A DNA stretch of 64,000 nt from positions 1,054,001 through 1,118,000 of the forward strand of contig NZ_CP080627.1 of assembly GCF_025917315.1 (NCBI RefSeq). The letters are read 5' to 3'. The notes under the pieces were generated by a model, which saw only the letters and a program-made list of their open reading frames with translations, did no database searches and was not told the origin of the DNA. Position numbers and translations under genes: made by a program. Below, piece after piece: positions 40,164 to 49,960 of this stretch (position 1 is the stretch's first letter; each line of letters begins with the position of its first letter). This DNA comes from Halomonas qaidamensis. GTDB lineage: Bacteria > Pseudomonadota > Gammaproteobacteria > Pseudomonadales > Halomonadaceae.

Positions 40164-43100
40164 ATGCATTACGTTGCGATCGAAGAGAGTCGGCGAGACC
40201 TTTTAAAGCAGCTACAAGAGCGATTGGATGCGCGACTGGAGCCGGAGCGCTCAGCAGAGATTGAAGCGTTTGCTCGCCATTTTTATGCCACCGTTCCCGT
40301 GGAAGATTTGGTAGATCGACGCTTAGACGACCTGTATGGGGCCACACTATCGATTTGGCAGTTTCTGCAGCACCATGACTTAAAAAGTCCCAAAGTACGC
40401 ATCTTTAACCCTGACTTTGAAGAGCATGGCTGGCAGTCAACTCACACCTTTGTTGCTGTTTTACACGAAGACATGCCATTTCTGGTTGATTCGGTTCGAA
40501 TCGAACTCAATCGTCGTGGCCTAACGGTTCACGCTATTCAAAATGCCGTCTTCGCTGTCGCTCGTGATGATCAGCACCAGCTCAAAAAACTCGCTTCACC
40601 AAGAGATGAAAACGCGCCTGAAGCGCGCGAATCATTGATGGTCATTGAAGTTGATCGCCATTCTGATGCTGAGTCATTGACCAAGATCGAGCATAACCTT
40701 CACGAAGTATTGCGTGATGTGAGAACGGCGGTTAGTGACTTTGATGGCATGTGTGGACAAATTACTGAGGCTATTCAAGAGCTAGAGAAAAACTGTCCGC
40801 CGCAAATTGACCCTGATGATCATGAAGAAGCTATTGCGTTTTTAGAGTGGTTACTCAAAGACAACTTTACCTTCCTGGGTTATGACGAGTATCTGCTAGA
40901 AGGCAAAGAGCTGCAGCGTGACCCCAACAGTGTGTTAGGTGTTTTCCGCCTTGACCAGCCACGCTACCGTGAGCGTATCCGCACTGAAGAAGGCATTGGT
41001 GAGAATGACGATTACGTGCTAGTGCCTCAGCTACTGTCGTTTGCTAAAAGCGCGCATCACTCCCGGGTGCATCGCCCCACGTATCCTGATTACATTACCG
41101 TCGACCGCTATGACGATGACGGCAATGTGATTGGCGAGCGGCGCTTCTTTGGCTTGTTCACTGCCACGGTTTATAACGAATCGCCACGTAATATTCCGCT
41201 GCTGCGTCGCAAGTTGAAAGCCGTGATGGATATTGCTGGATTTAACCCTCAGGGGCACAACGGCAAACAGCTGTTGCAAGTGTTGGAAGTGTATCCTCGT
41301 GATGACCTGTTCCAGATCAGCACGGAATCCTTGGCCAGCACTGCACTTGGTATCCTCAATATTCGTGAACGCCGCCAGGTGCGCTTGTTTATTCGCGCAG
41401 ACGTCAGCGGTAAGTTTTACTCTTGCTTAGTATTTGTACCAAGAGACGTTTTCTCTACTGACCTGCGTCAGCGTATACAAGCAATGCTGTGTGATGAGTT
41501 AGACGCTCGCTTTGGTGATTTCAATACCTACTTGTCAGAGTCGGTGCTAGCTCGTATTCAGCTTATTCTGCGCTTTAATGGGGAAGGGCCAAGCCAATAC
41601 GATCTTAAGCGCTTAGAGAGCAAAGTGGCACGTTTGGCGCGCAGCTGGCGCGATGAGCTTCAAGAAGCAATGATAGAAGGCTTTGGTGAAGAGCGCGCTA
41701 ATCACCAAATGGACCATTTCCATGATGCCTTCTCGGCCAGTTACCGAGAAGATTTCAATGCTCGCACCGCGGTGTTTGATGTTCAGCATTTACTGACCCT
41801 AGATAGTGGTGATGACCTCTCGCTGTCGCTTTATCGCCCCCTGGAAGAGCAAGCAGGTGGCATGAACCTTAAGCTTTTCCATCGTGAAACACAGATTCCG
41901 CTGTCTGATGTGCTACCAATGATGGAAAACTTGGGACTGCGCGTTATTGGTGAACGCCCCTACGACATTAATGCCCCGCAGCAACGTTACTGGATTCATG
42001 ATTTCGAGCTGGAGCATAGTCGTGAAGGTGTGAATTTAAGCGAAATGCGTGACACCTTCAGCGAAGCATTTAAGCGCATATGGGCAGGAGAGGCCGATAA
42101 CGACGCCTTTAACCGTCTAATTATTGGTGCTGGTCTTGATTGGCGCGAAGTGGCCATGCTGCGCGGTTACGCCCGTTACCTTAAGCAAATTCGCTTTGGT
42201 ATGTCGCAGGACTATATCGCAGCCACTTTGGCTAGTTACCCGGCTATTACCCAAGCGCTCGTTGAGCTTTTCCGGCTACGTTTCGATCCCGCGCGTCAGC
42301 CAAGCAGTTTAGATGACTGCCTTGCGCGTTTAAACGAGCACCTAGAAGGTGTTGCTAGCCTAAACGACGATCAGTTGCTGCGCCGTTTTATGGAGCTTAT
42401 TCAAGCGACCTTGCGCACTAACTATTACCAGAAAGCTGATGGCGGTCGTTTCAAAGATTACATCGCCTATAAATTGGAGCCGTCGAAAGTCACCGGCATG
42501 CCCAAGCCTCGCCCGGCGTTTGAGATCTTTGTTTGCTCGCCACGTGTAGAAGGTGTCCACCTGCGTGGCGGCAAAGTCGCTCGCGGTGGCTTACGTTGGT
42601 CAGATCGTCACGAAGACTTCCGCACCGAAGTGCTAGGCCTAGTGAAAGCCCAGCAGGTGAAAAACGCAGTCATCGTGCCAGTGGGTGCTAAAGGCGGCTT
42701 CGTATGCAAACGCATGCCAGAAAATGCTGATCGTGAAACCCAACAGAAAGAAGGCATCGCTTGTTACAAAATCTTTATTCGCGCACTGCTGGATGTCACT
42801 GACAACCTGGTGGGTGGAGAGGTTGTGCCACCGCAAAATGTGGTGCGCCATGATGGCGACGATAGCTACCTCGTGGTAGCTGCCGATAAAGGGACCGCAA
42901 CTTTCTCGGACATCGCAAACGAGATATCCATAGAGTATGGCCACTGGCTCGGTGATGCTTTTGCCTCTGGCGGTGCTAACGGTTACGACCACAAGAAAAT
43001 GGCGATTACCGCGCGTGGTGCCTGGGAGTCCGTCAAGCGTCATTTCAAAAATCTCGACGTAAACACCCAGCAAGATTTGTTCACTGTGGTTGGCATTGGC

Positions 43101-44987
43101 GATATGGCTGGCGACGTTTTCGGCAACGGTATGTTGTTGTCGGACAAAATCCAGCTAGTAGGCGCATTCAACCATTTGCATATTTTTGTCGATCCAAACC
43201 CTGACGCAGAAGCTGCCTTCGCTGAGCGTAAGCGTATGTTTAACCTCCCTCGCTCCAGCTGGGAAGACTACAGTGCTGAACTGATCTCCCAGGGTGGCGG
43301 TGTCTTTAGCCGCAGTGCTAAATCCATTCCAATATCTCCGGAAATGCAGCAAGTGTTTGGTATCGAAGAGACGCGCCTTTCACCCAATGACCTGATCCGT
43401 GCCATGCTGATGGCTAAGGTCGATCTGTTGTGGAATGGTGGTATCGGTACCTATGTGAAGAGCTCCGATGAAACCGACGCAGACGTAGGTGACAAAGCCA
43501 ATGACGCGCTGCGCATTAATGGCGCCGAGTTGAACTGCCGCGTTGTTGGTGAGGGCGGCAACTTGGGCTTGACCCAGCGTGGTCGTATGGAAGCGGCTGC
43601 AAAAGGGGTGCGCGTTTATACTGACTTTATCGATAATGCCGGTGGCGTTAACTGTTCTGACCATGAGGTCAATATCAAGATATTGATCGATGAAGTAGTT
43701 AAACGTGGCGATATGACCGACAAGCAGCGTAATCAGCTGTTAGCCGATATGACCGAAGAAGTCGCCAACCTGGTAATTCTCGATAACTATCGTCAAACCC
43801 AAGCGCTGGATCTGTCAGAAATACTGTCTCACCAAGGCATGGGGCCATACCGTCGCTTTATTAGTGAGCTTGAGTCAGCCGGCCAAATTGATCGTGAACT
43901 AGAATTTTTGCCTGCCGATGACGTGCTTAAAGAGCGTGCCAGTCACGACCAAGGCATGCGGTTGCCTGAGCTCTCGGTGCTGATTTCTTACGCTAAGAGC
44001 ACCCTTAAAGGCGATCTGATCAACTCTGAGGTGCCAGATGATCTCTACATTCACCGTCACCTAGAGCGCTTGTTCCCTGACGTATTGACGCAGCGCTATC
44101 AGACAGAAATGTATGACCACCGCCTAAAGCGTGAAATAGTGGCTACTCAGGTAGCCAACGATTTAGTCGATCATATGGGCATTGTGTTTGTTCGTCGCCT
44201 AATGGACTCAACTGGCGCAGGGCGTGCTGATATTGCTCGCGCTTATGTGGTCGCTCGAGATGCGTTTAACCTCACGTCTCTGTGGGAGCAAATCGAGGCG
44301 CTGGATAACCAAGTGCCGAACCGTGTTCAGTACTCGATGATGCTTGACCTAATGCGCATGATTCGCCGTGCAACGCGCTGGTTCCTGCGTCAGCATTTGG
44401 GGCTGTCCACTCAAGATACAATTGAGTATTTCGGTCCTCGTCTTGCTCAACTGCAAGAAGGTATTGGTGAACTGCTTAGCGGAGAAGAGCAGTCTGCATG
44501 GCGTAAGCGGTGTGACGAGCTGCTAGAGGCCGGGGTGCCGGAAGCGCTGGCCTCTACCGTAGCTGCGGCGCCCAGTCTCTACGCAGGTTTGGGAATTATT
44601 CACGCAGCGCGGGTCGCCAATGAGAAGCCTCAGCGTGTGGCTGAAGTATTCTATGAAATCGGTAGTCGTCTAGAGCTACCCTGGATGATCCAGCAGGTGA
44701 CCCAGCTTGAAGTGCGCGATGCATGGCAGGCACAAGCGCGAGAAACCTTCCGTGATGACATTGACCGTCAGCAGCTGGCCCTAACCACCAGTGTCTTGAA
44801 GTTGGAAGCGGGTAGCCGCGACACCCAAGAGCGGGTCGCCCAGTGGCTTGAACAGCACGCAGAGCTACACCGTCGTTGGTGTCGTTTGATTGATGAAGTG
44901 CGCGGTGGTAGTGAAGTTGGCTTTGCACTATTTGCCGTTGCCGTGCGTGAATTGGTCGATCTTGCTGAAAGTGATAGCGAAGCGTAA
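40164..44987 (+). CDS. gdhB: NAD-specific glutamate dehydrogenase, large 180-kDa type
   Basis: A 1607-residue GDH of the L_180 class (Pseudomonas GdhB about 1620), deaminating glutamate to 2-oxoglutarate with NAD. The N-terminal half holds ACT-like regulatory segments (for example LVDSVRIELNRRGLTVHAI near residue 110). The catalytic domain starts near 770 with HLRGGKVARGGLRWSDR, then VPVGAKGGFVCKRMP (catalytic Lys) and VVGIGDMAGDVFGNGML (nucleotide site). A helical C-terminal region follows. In relatives, Arg and Asp/Glu are allosteric effectors. Monocistronic with a strong terminator. It links amino-acid use to the TCA cycle. Confidence 0.96.
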   Translation: MHYVAIEESRRDLLKQLQERLDARLEPERSAEIEAFARHFYATVPVEDLVDRRLDDLYGATLSIWQFLQHHDLKSPKVRIFNPDFEEHGWQSTHTFVAVLHEDMPFLVDSVRIELNRRGLTVHAIQNAVFAVARDDQHQLKKLASPRDENAPEARESLMVIEVDRHSDAESLTKIEHNLHEVLRDVRTAVSDFDGMCGQITEAIQELEKNCPPQIDPDDHEEAIAFLEWLLKDNFTFLGYDEYLLEGKELQRDPNSVLGVFRLDQPRYRERIRTEEGIGENDDYVLVPQLLSFAKSAHHSRVHRPTYPDYITVDRYDDDGNVIGERRFFGLFTATVYNESPRNIPLLRRKLKAVMDIAGFNPQGHNGKQLLQVLEVYPRDDLFQISTESLASTALGILNIRERRQVRLFIRADVSGKFYSCLVFVPRDVFSTDLRQRIQAMLCDELDARFGDFNTYLSESVLARIQLILRFNGEGPSQYDLKRLESKVARLARSWRDELQEAMIEGFGEERANHQMDHFHDAFSASYREDFNARTAVFDVQHLLTLDSGDDLSLSLYRPLEEQAGGMNLKLFHRETQIPLSDVLPMMENLGLRVIGERPYDINAPQQRYWIHDFELEHSREGVNLSEMRDTFSEAFKRIWAGEADNDAFNRLIIGAGLDWREVAMLRGYARYLKQIRFGMSQDYIAATLASYPAITQALVELFRLRFDPARQPSSLDDCLARLNEHLEGVASLNDDQLLRRFMELIQATLRTNYYQKADGGRFKDYIAYKLEPSKVTGMPKPRPAFEIFVCSPRVEGVHLRGGKVARGGLRWSDRHEDFRTEVLGLVKAQQVKNAVIVPVGAKGGFVCKRMPENADRETQQKEGIACYKIFIRALLDVTDNLVGGEVVPPQNVVRHDGDDSYLVVAADKGTATFSDIANEISIEYGHWLGDAFASGGANGYDHKKMAITARGAWESVKRHFKNLDVNTQQDLFTVVGIGDMAGDVFGNGMLLSDKIQLVGAFNHLHIFVDPNPDAEAAFAERKRMFNLPRSSWEDYSAELISQGGGVFSRSAKSIPISPEMQQVFGIEETRLSPNDLIRAMLMAKVDLLWNGGIGTYVKSSDETDADVGDKANDALRINGAELNCRVVGEGGNLGLTQRGRMEAAAKGVRVYTDFIDNAGGVNCSDHEVNIKILIDEVVKRGDMTDKQRNQLLADMTEEVANLVILDNYRQTQALDLSEILSHQGMGPYRRFISELESAGQIDRELEFLPADDVLKERASHDQGMRLPELSVLISYAKSTLKGDLINSEVPDDLYIHRHLERLFPDVLTQRYQTEMYDHRLKREIVATQVANDLVDHMGIVFVRRLMDSTGAGRADIARAYVVARDAFNLTSLWEQIEALDNQVPNRVQYSMMLDLMRMIRRATRWFLRQHLGLSTQDTIEYFGPRLAQLQEGIGELLSGEEQSAWRKRCDELLEAGVPEALASTVAAAPSLYAGLGIIHAARVANEKPQRVAEVFYEIGSRLELPWMIQQVTQLEVRDAWQAQARETFRDDIDRQQLALTTSVLKLEAGSRDTQERVAQWLEQHAELHRRWCRLIDEVRGGSEVGFALFAVAVRELVDLAESDSEA

Positions 44988-45030
44988 GTCACAAGCTCGC
45001 TATCCACTTGCTCGATGAGTAACACCACCT

Positions 45031-45060
45031 ACCGCGCCCCTAATCAGGGCGCGGTTTTTT
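45031..45060 (+). terminator. gdhB terminator
   Basis: A 9 bp stem ACCGCGCCC / GGGCGCGGT, loop CTAATCA, followed by six T. Confidence 0.93.
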
Positions 45061-45062
45061 GT

Positions 45063-45158
45063 GACCGTTCTTGAGACTGTTCTTGAGACTGTTCTTGAGA
45101 CTGTTCTTGAGACTGTTCTTGAGACCGCTCTTGAGACCGCTCTTGAGACCGCTTTTCC
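45063..45158. repeat. 12-bp tandem array between gdhB and pyrD
   Basis: Eight consecutive 12-base units. Four central copies (45075-45122) are exactly GACTGTTCTTGA; the first is GACCGTTCTTGA, two later ones are GACCGCTCTTGA and the last is GACCGCTTTTCC. It begins 2 bases after the gdhB terminator T-run and ends about 150 bases before pyrD. The period is a multiple of 3, so it gives a spurious Leu/Arg/Phe open frame. Confidence 0.95.
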
Positions 45159-45305
45159 ACTGCATCGCCTTTCTCGCTGCTCAGCGCTGCGAAGATAACT
45201 TGATTTACGCTATACTCTGCGCGCCGCGCGCTATGCTGTCTATTTGTTCACAAGTAGCGTGCTCGTTCGCCTGCTTCATGCCCACTGCTCTGGAGAACCT
45301 CGCTG

Positions 45306-46322
45306 ATGTATAACTTCGCCCGTTCGCTGCTATTTCGACTCGACCCTGAAACATCTCATGGGTTGGCGCTGGGTGCGTTAGATACTCTGCATCGGGTTGG
45401 CGGTGTGCAGCGGGTATATGGTGAGCCTGTGAGTGACCCTGTTGAGCTAATGGGGCTGCGTTTTAGTAATCGGGTAGGGTTAGCCGCAGGGCTAGATAAA
45501 AACGCCGATCATTTGGATGCGTTGGGCGCGTTGGGCTTTGGGTTTGTAGAAGTAGGTACCGTTACCCCCAAAGCGCAGCCAGGAAACCCAAAACCGCGCC
45601 TGTTCCGGCTTGCAGGTCACGAGGCGATCATTAACCGCTTTGGGTTCAATAACAAAGGGGTTGAGCACCTTGTCGCCCAGGTGAAAAAGCGCCACTACAA
45701 GGGCGTGGTGGGCATTAATATTGGTAAAAACTTAGCCACCTCTGTGGAAAACGCGCTTGATGATTACCTGCTTTGCTTAGATGCGGTGCACGGTGTGGCT
45801 GATTATATTGCAGTGAATATTTCCTCGCCTAACACACCAGGGCTGCGAACGTTGCAGTTCGGTGAGCAGCTGGATGCACTGCTAGGTCCTATTCGTTCGC
45901 GCAGCCAAGCGCTGGATGATGCGTTAGGCCGCAAGGTGCCGCTACTGGTTAAAATCGCCCCAGATATGAGCGAAGAAGAGGTGGCGTTGGTGGCGGGTAG
46001 TATCGCGCGTAACGGGTTGGATGGTGTGATTGCGACCAATACCACGATATCTCGCGAGGCGGTAAAAAGTGATCCGCAGGCAGAAGAGGCAGGTGGATTG
46101 TCTGGAAAACCCGTTTTTGAAGCGTCAAATACGGTCATTCGTCTGCTGCGTGCACAGCTGCCAACGTTACCTATTATAGGTGTCGGAGGGATTGATAGTG
46201 GTGAGACCGCCGCTGCAAAAATTGCTGCTGGTGCAGATCTGGTGCAGCTCTACTCGGGGTTGATCTACCAAGGGCCTGGGTTAGTAAAAACGTGCGCCTT
46301 GGCGCTTAAGCAGCATCGTTAA
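45306..46322 (+). CDS. pyrD: dihydroorotate dehydrogenase (quinone), class 2
   Basis: A 338-residue membrane-associated class 2 enzyme oxidising dihydroorotate to orotate with quinone, in pyrimidine synthesis. The N-terminal helical extension (YNFARSLLFRLDPETSHGLAL) that enters the membrane is present. The FMN barrel shows GLAAGLDKN, VGTVTPKAQPGNPKPR and NISSPNTPGLR with the catalytic Ser near 174. The C-terminal phosphate site is GVGGIDSG...LVQLYSGLIY. rmf is convergent. Confidence 0.97.
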   Translation: MYNFARSLLFRLDPETSHGLALGALDTLHRVGGVQRVYGEPVSDPVELMGLRFSNRVGLAAGLDKNADHLDALGALGFGFVEVGTVTPKAQPGNPKPRLFRLAGHEAIINRFGFNNKGVEHLVAQVKKRHYKGVVGINIGKNLATSVENALDDYLLCLDAVHGVADYIAVNISSPNTPGLRTLQFGEQLDALLGPIRSRSQALDDALGRKVPLLVKIAPDMSEEEVALVAGSIARNGLDGVIATNTTISREAVKSDPQAEEAGGLSGKPVFEASNTVIRLLRAQLPTLPIIGVGGIDSGETAAAKIAAGADLVQLYSGLIYQGPGLVKTCALALKQHR

Positions 46323-46364
46323 GGTGATAGGTCAGCCAGTGCTCGCAAGGGGCGCGATGGCAAT

Positions 46365-46389
46365 AAAAAAGCCCGCTTGTCAGCGGGCT
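46365..46389 (-). terminator. rmf terminator
   Basis: A stem AGCCCGCT / AGCGGGCT with loop TGTC; on the minus strand it is followed by TTTTTT. It lies 37 bases after the rmf stop. Confidence 0.85.
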
Positions 46390-46425
46390 CCGTACTCCGA
46401 ATGTCATGTTTGAAAGGTAAAATAA

Positions 46426-46635
46426 CTAGGTCATTACCAAGGGGTTTTTATGGATACCGGAGACGCCGGTCATCCCATCCCACTGATCACCGCGACCTTC
46501 ACGCCAACCACTCATCCAATACTCGCGTAAATTAACATCTTGACTGGGGCAGTCATCTCGGGAGCGACCCGTAATGCCCGCTTTATAGCCGTGAACATAA
46601 GCCCGTTGGAAGCGATCACGTTTTTGTCGTTTCAT
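46426..46635 (-). CDS. rmf: ribosome modulation factor
   Basis: A 69-residue RMF, which dimerises 70S ribosomes into inactive 100S particles in stationary phase. MKRQKRDRFQRAYVHGYKAG, ITGRSRDDCP and WMSGWREGRGD match E. coli RMF (55 residues) almost throughout; the extra C-terminal ~14 residues (MTGVSGIHKNPLVMT) are an extension common outside enterics. Located between pyrD and rlmKL as in E. coli, where rmf also adjoins rlmKL/pyrD. RBS AGAGG precedes the ATG. Confidence 0.95.
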   Translation of the reverse strand: MKRQKRDRFQRAYVHGYKAGITGRSRDDCPSQDVNLREYWMSGWREGRGDQWDGMTGVSGIHKNPLVMT

Positions 46636-46978
46636 TGGCTAACCTCTTTTCACGAAAGCCTTTGATAAGAAAAGCAAACTGGGCAAAAATGTCATCTTTG
46701 CATCAGCGCTATTTCGATAGATAACTTCAGCAAGCCGCCACTCAACGCTAGTGCCTAGCACTCACGTGCTGAACGGGCAAAGCGGCAGACTCGACAAGCT
46801 AGAGATCTTGAAAGCAAGTTTGCTAATAGACCCCTGACAAACAACGCATGCGTTTTTCAGTAGCTACACTCCTATTGTTAGCTCATTATGGGGTCACTTG
46901 TCGACCATCAAATTGTCATAAGACGTAAACTCATTTGCCATATATAGGAATATCGCGCTCTTACGCGCGGCGATAAAC
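46636..46978. other. intergenic region rmf / rlmKL
   Basis: A 343-base divergent region with no gene I can support. It must carry the rmf promoter (leftward) and the rlmKL promoter (rightward). TTGTCA at about 46913 and the A/T-rich CATATATAGGAAT near 46939 are possible rlmKL promoter elements, but the spacing is not convincing. Confidence 0.5.
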
Positions 46979-49210
46979 ATGACCGAGTCGAGCCAAACTG
47001 CCCCTTTAAACCTCCTTGCCACCTGTCCTAAAGGCATTGAAAGCCTTTTAGCTGATGAGCTGTCAGCGCTAGGAGCCGAGCCAGGTAAAACGACCGTGGC
47101 GGGCGTTTATTTTTCCGCTAATCTAGAAACCGCCTATCGCATATGCCTGTGGTCACGGTTAGCTAACCGCATTATTTTGCTGTTGGCTCGGGAGTCGATG
47201 ATCGATACTGCCGAGCAGGTACGTGACGTGGTTGCCCGACTGCCCTGGACACAGCATTTAACGCCAGGCAAAACGCTGGCAGTCGATTTCCATGGTCGTA
47301 GCGATCACATTCGCCATACCCGCTTTGGTGCCCAAACGGTGAAAGATGGCGTTGTTGATTCGCTACAGTTAGCAGGTCAGGAGCGCCCCAATGTTGATAC
47401 CAAAACGCCCGATTTGCGCATCTATGCCCACCTACACCGTGCTAATTTAAGCCTGGGAATTGATCTTTCAGGCGAAAGTTTGCACCGTCGTGGCTACCGC
47501 CGCGATGTGGGCCATGCGCCGCTGAAAGAGAACTTGGCAGCGGCATTGCTAGTACGTGCTGGCTGGCCTGAGCGCGCAAAAGCCGGTGAGCCGCTGTTAG
47601 ACCCACTGTGTGGCGCAGGCACACTATTGATTGAAGCGGCGCTAATGGCCGCTGATCAAGCGCCCAATCTCAATCGGGAGCGCTTCGGTTTTCAAGGCTG
47701 GGCAGGGCACGAAGAGCCAGTGTGGAAAGAGCTAAAGCGCGAAGCCGAGGCGCGGGCTTCGATAGGCCGTAAACGCTGTAAAACGGCGCTAGTGGGCTTT
47801 GATCAGAGCCCGGCGGCACTGACGGCGGCAAAAGCCAACGCCATGCGTGCTGGCATTCCTGCGCTAATTACCTTGCATGGGCAGAGCCTTAGCCAGCTAA
47901 CTAGGCCAGAGACTATTACTGCTGAACGTGGGTTATTAATTACTAACCCGCCTTATGGCGAGCGCTTAGGCGAATTACCTGAGCTGGTGCGTTTGTATGC
48001 CCAGCTGGGTGAAAAGGCAAAAGCACTGTTTCCTGGCTGGACGTTGGCGCTTTTTACCGGCAATCCCGATTTGGGCCATCGCCTGGGGCTACGGGCTCAT
48101 AAGCAGTATGCGCTGAAAAACGGTGCGCTGGATGCCAAATTGCTACTGATGGAGATTGCCCATCACACAGCAAGCTCGGCCAGCCAGGCAGACAGTGAAA
48201 GCGCCTCATCTGCTTCAGACAGCGGTGAAATGGTGTCGGCAGTAACCGCCAGTGCCAAGCCTGCGGTGTCGGAAAATGCCCAGATGTTTGCCAATCGTTT
48301 GGCGAAAAATCAAAAACGTCTGAAAAAATGGCTAAAGAAGAGCGGTGAGACCTGCTATCGCGTTTATGATGCCGATATGCCGGAGTATGCGCTGGCCGTC
48401 GACCGTTACGGTGACAGAGTGCACGTTCAAGAGTACGCAGCGCCTAGTTCCATTAACCCTGCTCAGGCTCAAAAGCGCCTGTTTGACGCCTTGGAAGTGA
48501 TGCCTGAGGCCCTCGACGTTGACCCAAGTAAGATTTATATCAAGCGTCGTGAGCGCCAAACTGGCACTGCTCAGTACCAAAAGCGCGATGCCAGCGGCGA
48601 ACGATTTGAAGTGCGCGAAGGCGATGCGCGGCTATGGGTAAACCTGCGTGATTACTTAGACACCGGTTTGTTTTTGGATCATCGTCCCGTACGTCGCATG
48701 CTTAACGAGATGGCTAGCGGTAAGCGCTTCTTGAATCTATTTTGCTATACCGCCACAGCCACTGTGCAGGCAGCCTTAGGGGGGGCAAGCGACAGCGTCA
48801 GCGTCGATATGTCCAATACCTACCTTGAGTGGGCGAAAGATAACTTTGCGTTGAATAAACTCGACCCGAGGCTGCATCGCGTGGTGCGGGATGACTGTTT
48901 CCGCTGGCTTGAAACTGCGAATGCCGAATTTGACCTGATCTTTATGGACCCGCCGACGTTCTCTAACTCCAAGAAAATGCGCGACACCCTAGACGTGCAG
49001 CGTGACCATCCTCGGTTAGTGGAGCTTGCCATGGCGCGCCTAGCGCCGGGCGGTACTTTAGTCTTCTCAAACAACCAACGGCGTTTTAAGCTGGCCGAAG
49101 AACTCAGTGAGCGTTACGCAGTGGAGGACATAACGTCGCGCACCTTTGACCCGGATTTTCAGCGTCGAACCAACCTGCACCATGTGTTTGTATTACGGCA
49201 TAAACAGTAG
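46979..49210 (+). CDS. rlmKL: bifunctional 23S rRNA methyltransferase RlmKL
   Basis: A 743-residue fusion (E. coli RlmKL 702). The N-terminal THUMP domain and RlmL methyltransferase make m2G2445; its NPPYGERLGE motif lies near residue 322 and LLDPLCGAGTLLIEA near 200. A Ser/Ala-rich linker at about 392-430 is longer than usual. The C-terminal RlmK domain makes m7G2069, with NLFCYTATATVQAA and MDPPTFSNSKKM near 658. Cotranscribed with the downstream glutaredoxin-like gene (20 base gap). Confidence 0.96.
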   Translation: MTESSQTAPLNLLATCPKGIESLLADELSALGAEPGKTTVAGVYFSANLETAYRICLWSRLANRIILLLARESMIDTAEQVRDVVARLPWTQHLTPGKTLAVDFHGRSDHIRHTRFGAQTVKDGVVDSLQLAGQERPNVDTKTPDLRIYAHLHRANLSLGIDLSGESLHRRGYRRDVGHAPLKENLAAALLVRAGWPERAKAGEPLLDPLCGAGTLLIEAALMAADQAPNLNRERFGFQGWAGHEEPVWKELKREAEARASIGRKRCKTALVGFDQSPAALTAAKANAMRAGIPALITLHGQSLSQLTRPETITAERGLLITNPPYGERLGELPELVRLYAQLGEKAKALFPGWTLALFTGNPDLGHRLGLRAHKQYALKNGALDAKLLLMEIAHHTASSASQADSESASSASDSGEMVSAVTASAKPAVSENAQMFANRLAKNQKRLKKWLKKSGETCYRVYDADMPEYALAVDRYGDRVHVQEYAAPSSINPAQAQKRLFDALEVMPEALDVDPSKIYIKRRERQTGTAQYQKRDASGERFEVREGDARLWVNLRDYLDTGLFLDHRPVRRMLNEMASGKRFLNLFCYTATATVQAALGGASDSVSVDMSNTYLEWAKDNFALNKLDPRLHRVVRDDCFRWLETANAEFDLIFMDPPTFSNSKKMRDTLDVQRDHPRLVELAMARLAPGGTLVFSNNQRRFKLAEELSERYAVEDITSRTFDPDFQRRTNLHHVFVLRHKQ

Positions 49211-49230
49211 AGAGAAATAACGCACCGGTT

Positions 49231-49566
49231 ATGATTCAGCTATCGATTTACACAACTTTAGGCTGCCACTTATGCGTCCAGCTAGAATCACTGCTGGTGA
49301 CGATGGCTAACCAAGAAGTGTCGCTTCATCGCATCGAAATTAGCGACGACGACGCCCTGGTAAAACGTTATGGCGTACGCATTCCGGTCTTGATGGATGG
49401 TAACGGAGAAGAGCTGGACAGAGGCTTTGATATCGAACGACTGAGCGCATGGTTACAAGCGCGCGGTTGGCTGGACGAGGCGTCTCTTGCAGCGCTCACC
49501 ACCCCGCCCGAAAGTGCGCCACCCATTGGGGCGCACCAGCGCAGCGGGCGGCGTTATTTAGGTTAA
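49231..49566 (+). CDS. glutaredoxin-family (DUF836-like) thiol protein
   Basis: A 111-residue thioredoxin-fold protein. The redox motif CHLC is at Cys12-Cys15, after a first beta strand IQLSIYTTLG; the cis-Pro loop is GVRIPVL near residue 50 and the C-terminal ERLSAWLQ helix follows. The last ~25 residues are a Pro/Arg-rich tail. This is the glutaredoxin/DUF836 kind found beside rlmKL in several gammaproteobacteria. Redox partner unknown. Confidence 0.87.
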   Translation: MIQLSIYTTLGCHLCVQLESLLVTMANQEVSLHRIEISDDDALVKRYGVRIPVLMDGNGEELDRGFDIERLSAWLQARGWLDEASLAALTTPPESAPPIGAHQRSGRRYLG

Positions 49567-49594
49567 ACGTAATGGCTCAGGCAGGAAGCGTGCA

Positions 49595-49876
49595 TTACAG
49601 TGCATCAAGTAGTGACAGCTGCCGCATAGCTTCCTGTCCTTCAGGCGTATGATCGGCTGCTTCTAGCACCTTGCGAAATCCTCGCGAGGTCTGGATAGTG
49701 GCCTCATCTTCCATCCACATTTGCGCTTGTTCCAGAGTATCTGCCAACTGGTGCTTTAGTCCGCCAAACTGGGTGCCGATTTGCCCCCAGGCGCGGCTGA
49801 AAATCCAGTCGCCAAACATATCCTGGTGAATATGAACCAACACATAGTCATGGTCGGTTTCCCAGCGTACGATCAC
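49595..49876 (-). CDS. stand-alone WGR-like domain protein
   Basis: A 93-residue protein that is almost wholly a WGR-like domain: DYVLVHIHQDMFGDWIFSR, then WGQIGTQFGG and a helix ending TSRGFRKV, the order seen in WGR domains (W-G-R/Q, IGT, K/R-G-[FY]). The perfect AAGGAG lies directly against an ATG at 49882 but 6 bases before GTG 49876, so GTG is the likelier start. WGR domains bind DNA ends or nucleic acid in PARP and MolR proteins; small stand-alone versions are uncharacterised. It is convergent with the glutaredoxin-like gene and divergent from pdxB. Confidence 0.75.
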   Translation of the reverse strand: MIVRWETDHDYVLVHIHQDMFGDWIFSRAWGQIGTQFGGLKHQLADTLEQAQMWMEDEATIQTSRGFRKVLEAADHTPEGQEAMRQLSLLDAL

Positions 49877-49960
49877 ACCCATCTCCTTAACTGCTTATTG
49901 ATCACGCCTGCACAGCAAGCCGTTGCGGGCGTATTGTAAAGCCCGGATACGAAAACGCCT

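Noticed and set aside
45071..45313. 80-residue frame with Leu-Arg-Phe-Leu repeats
   Set aside because: It is the translation of the 12-bp tandem array; the unit length is a multiple of three so no stop arises. No ribosome site and no plausible protein beyond the array.
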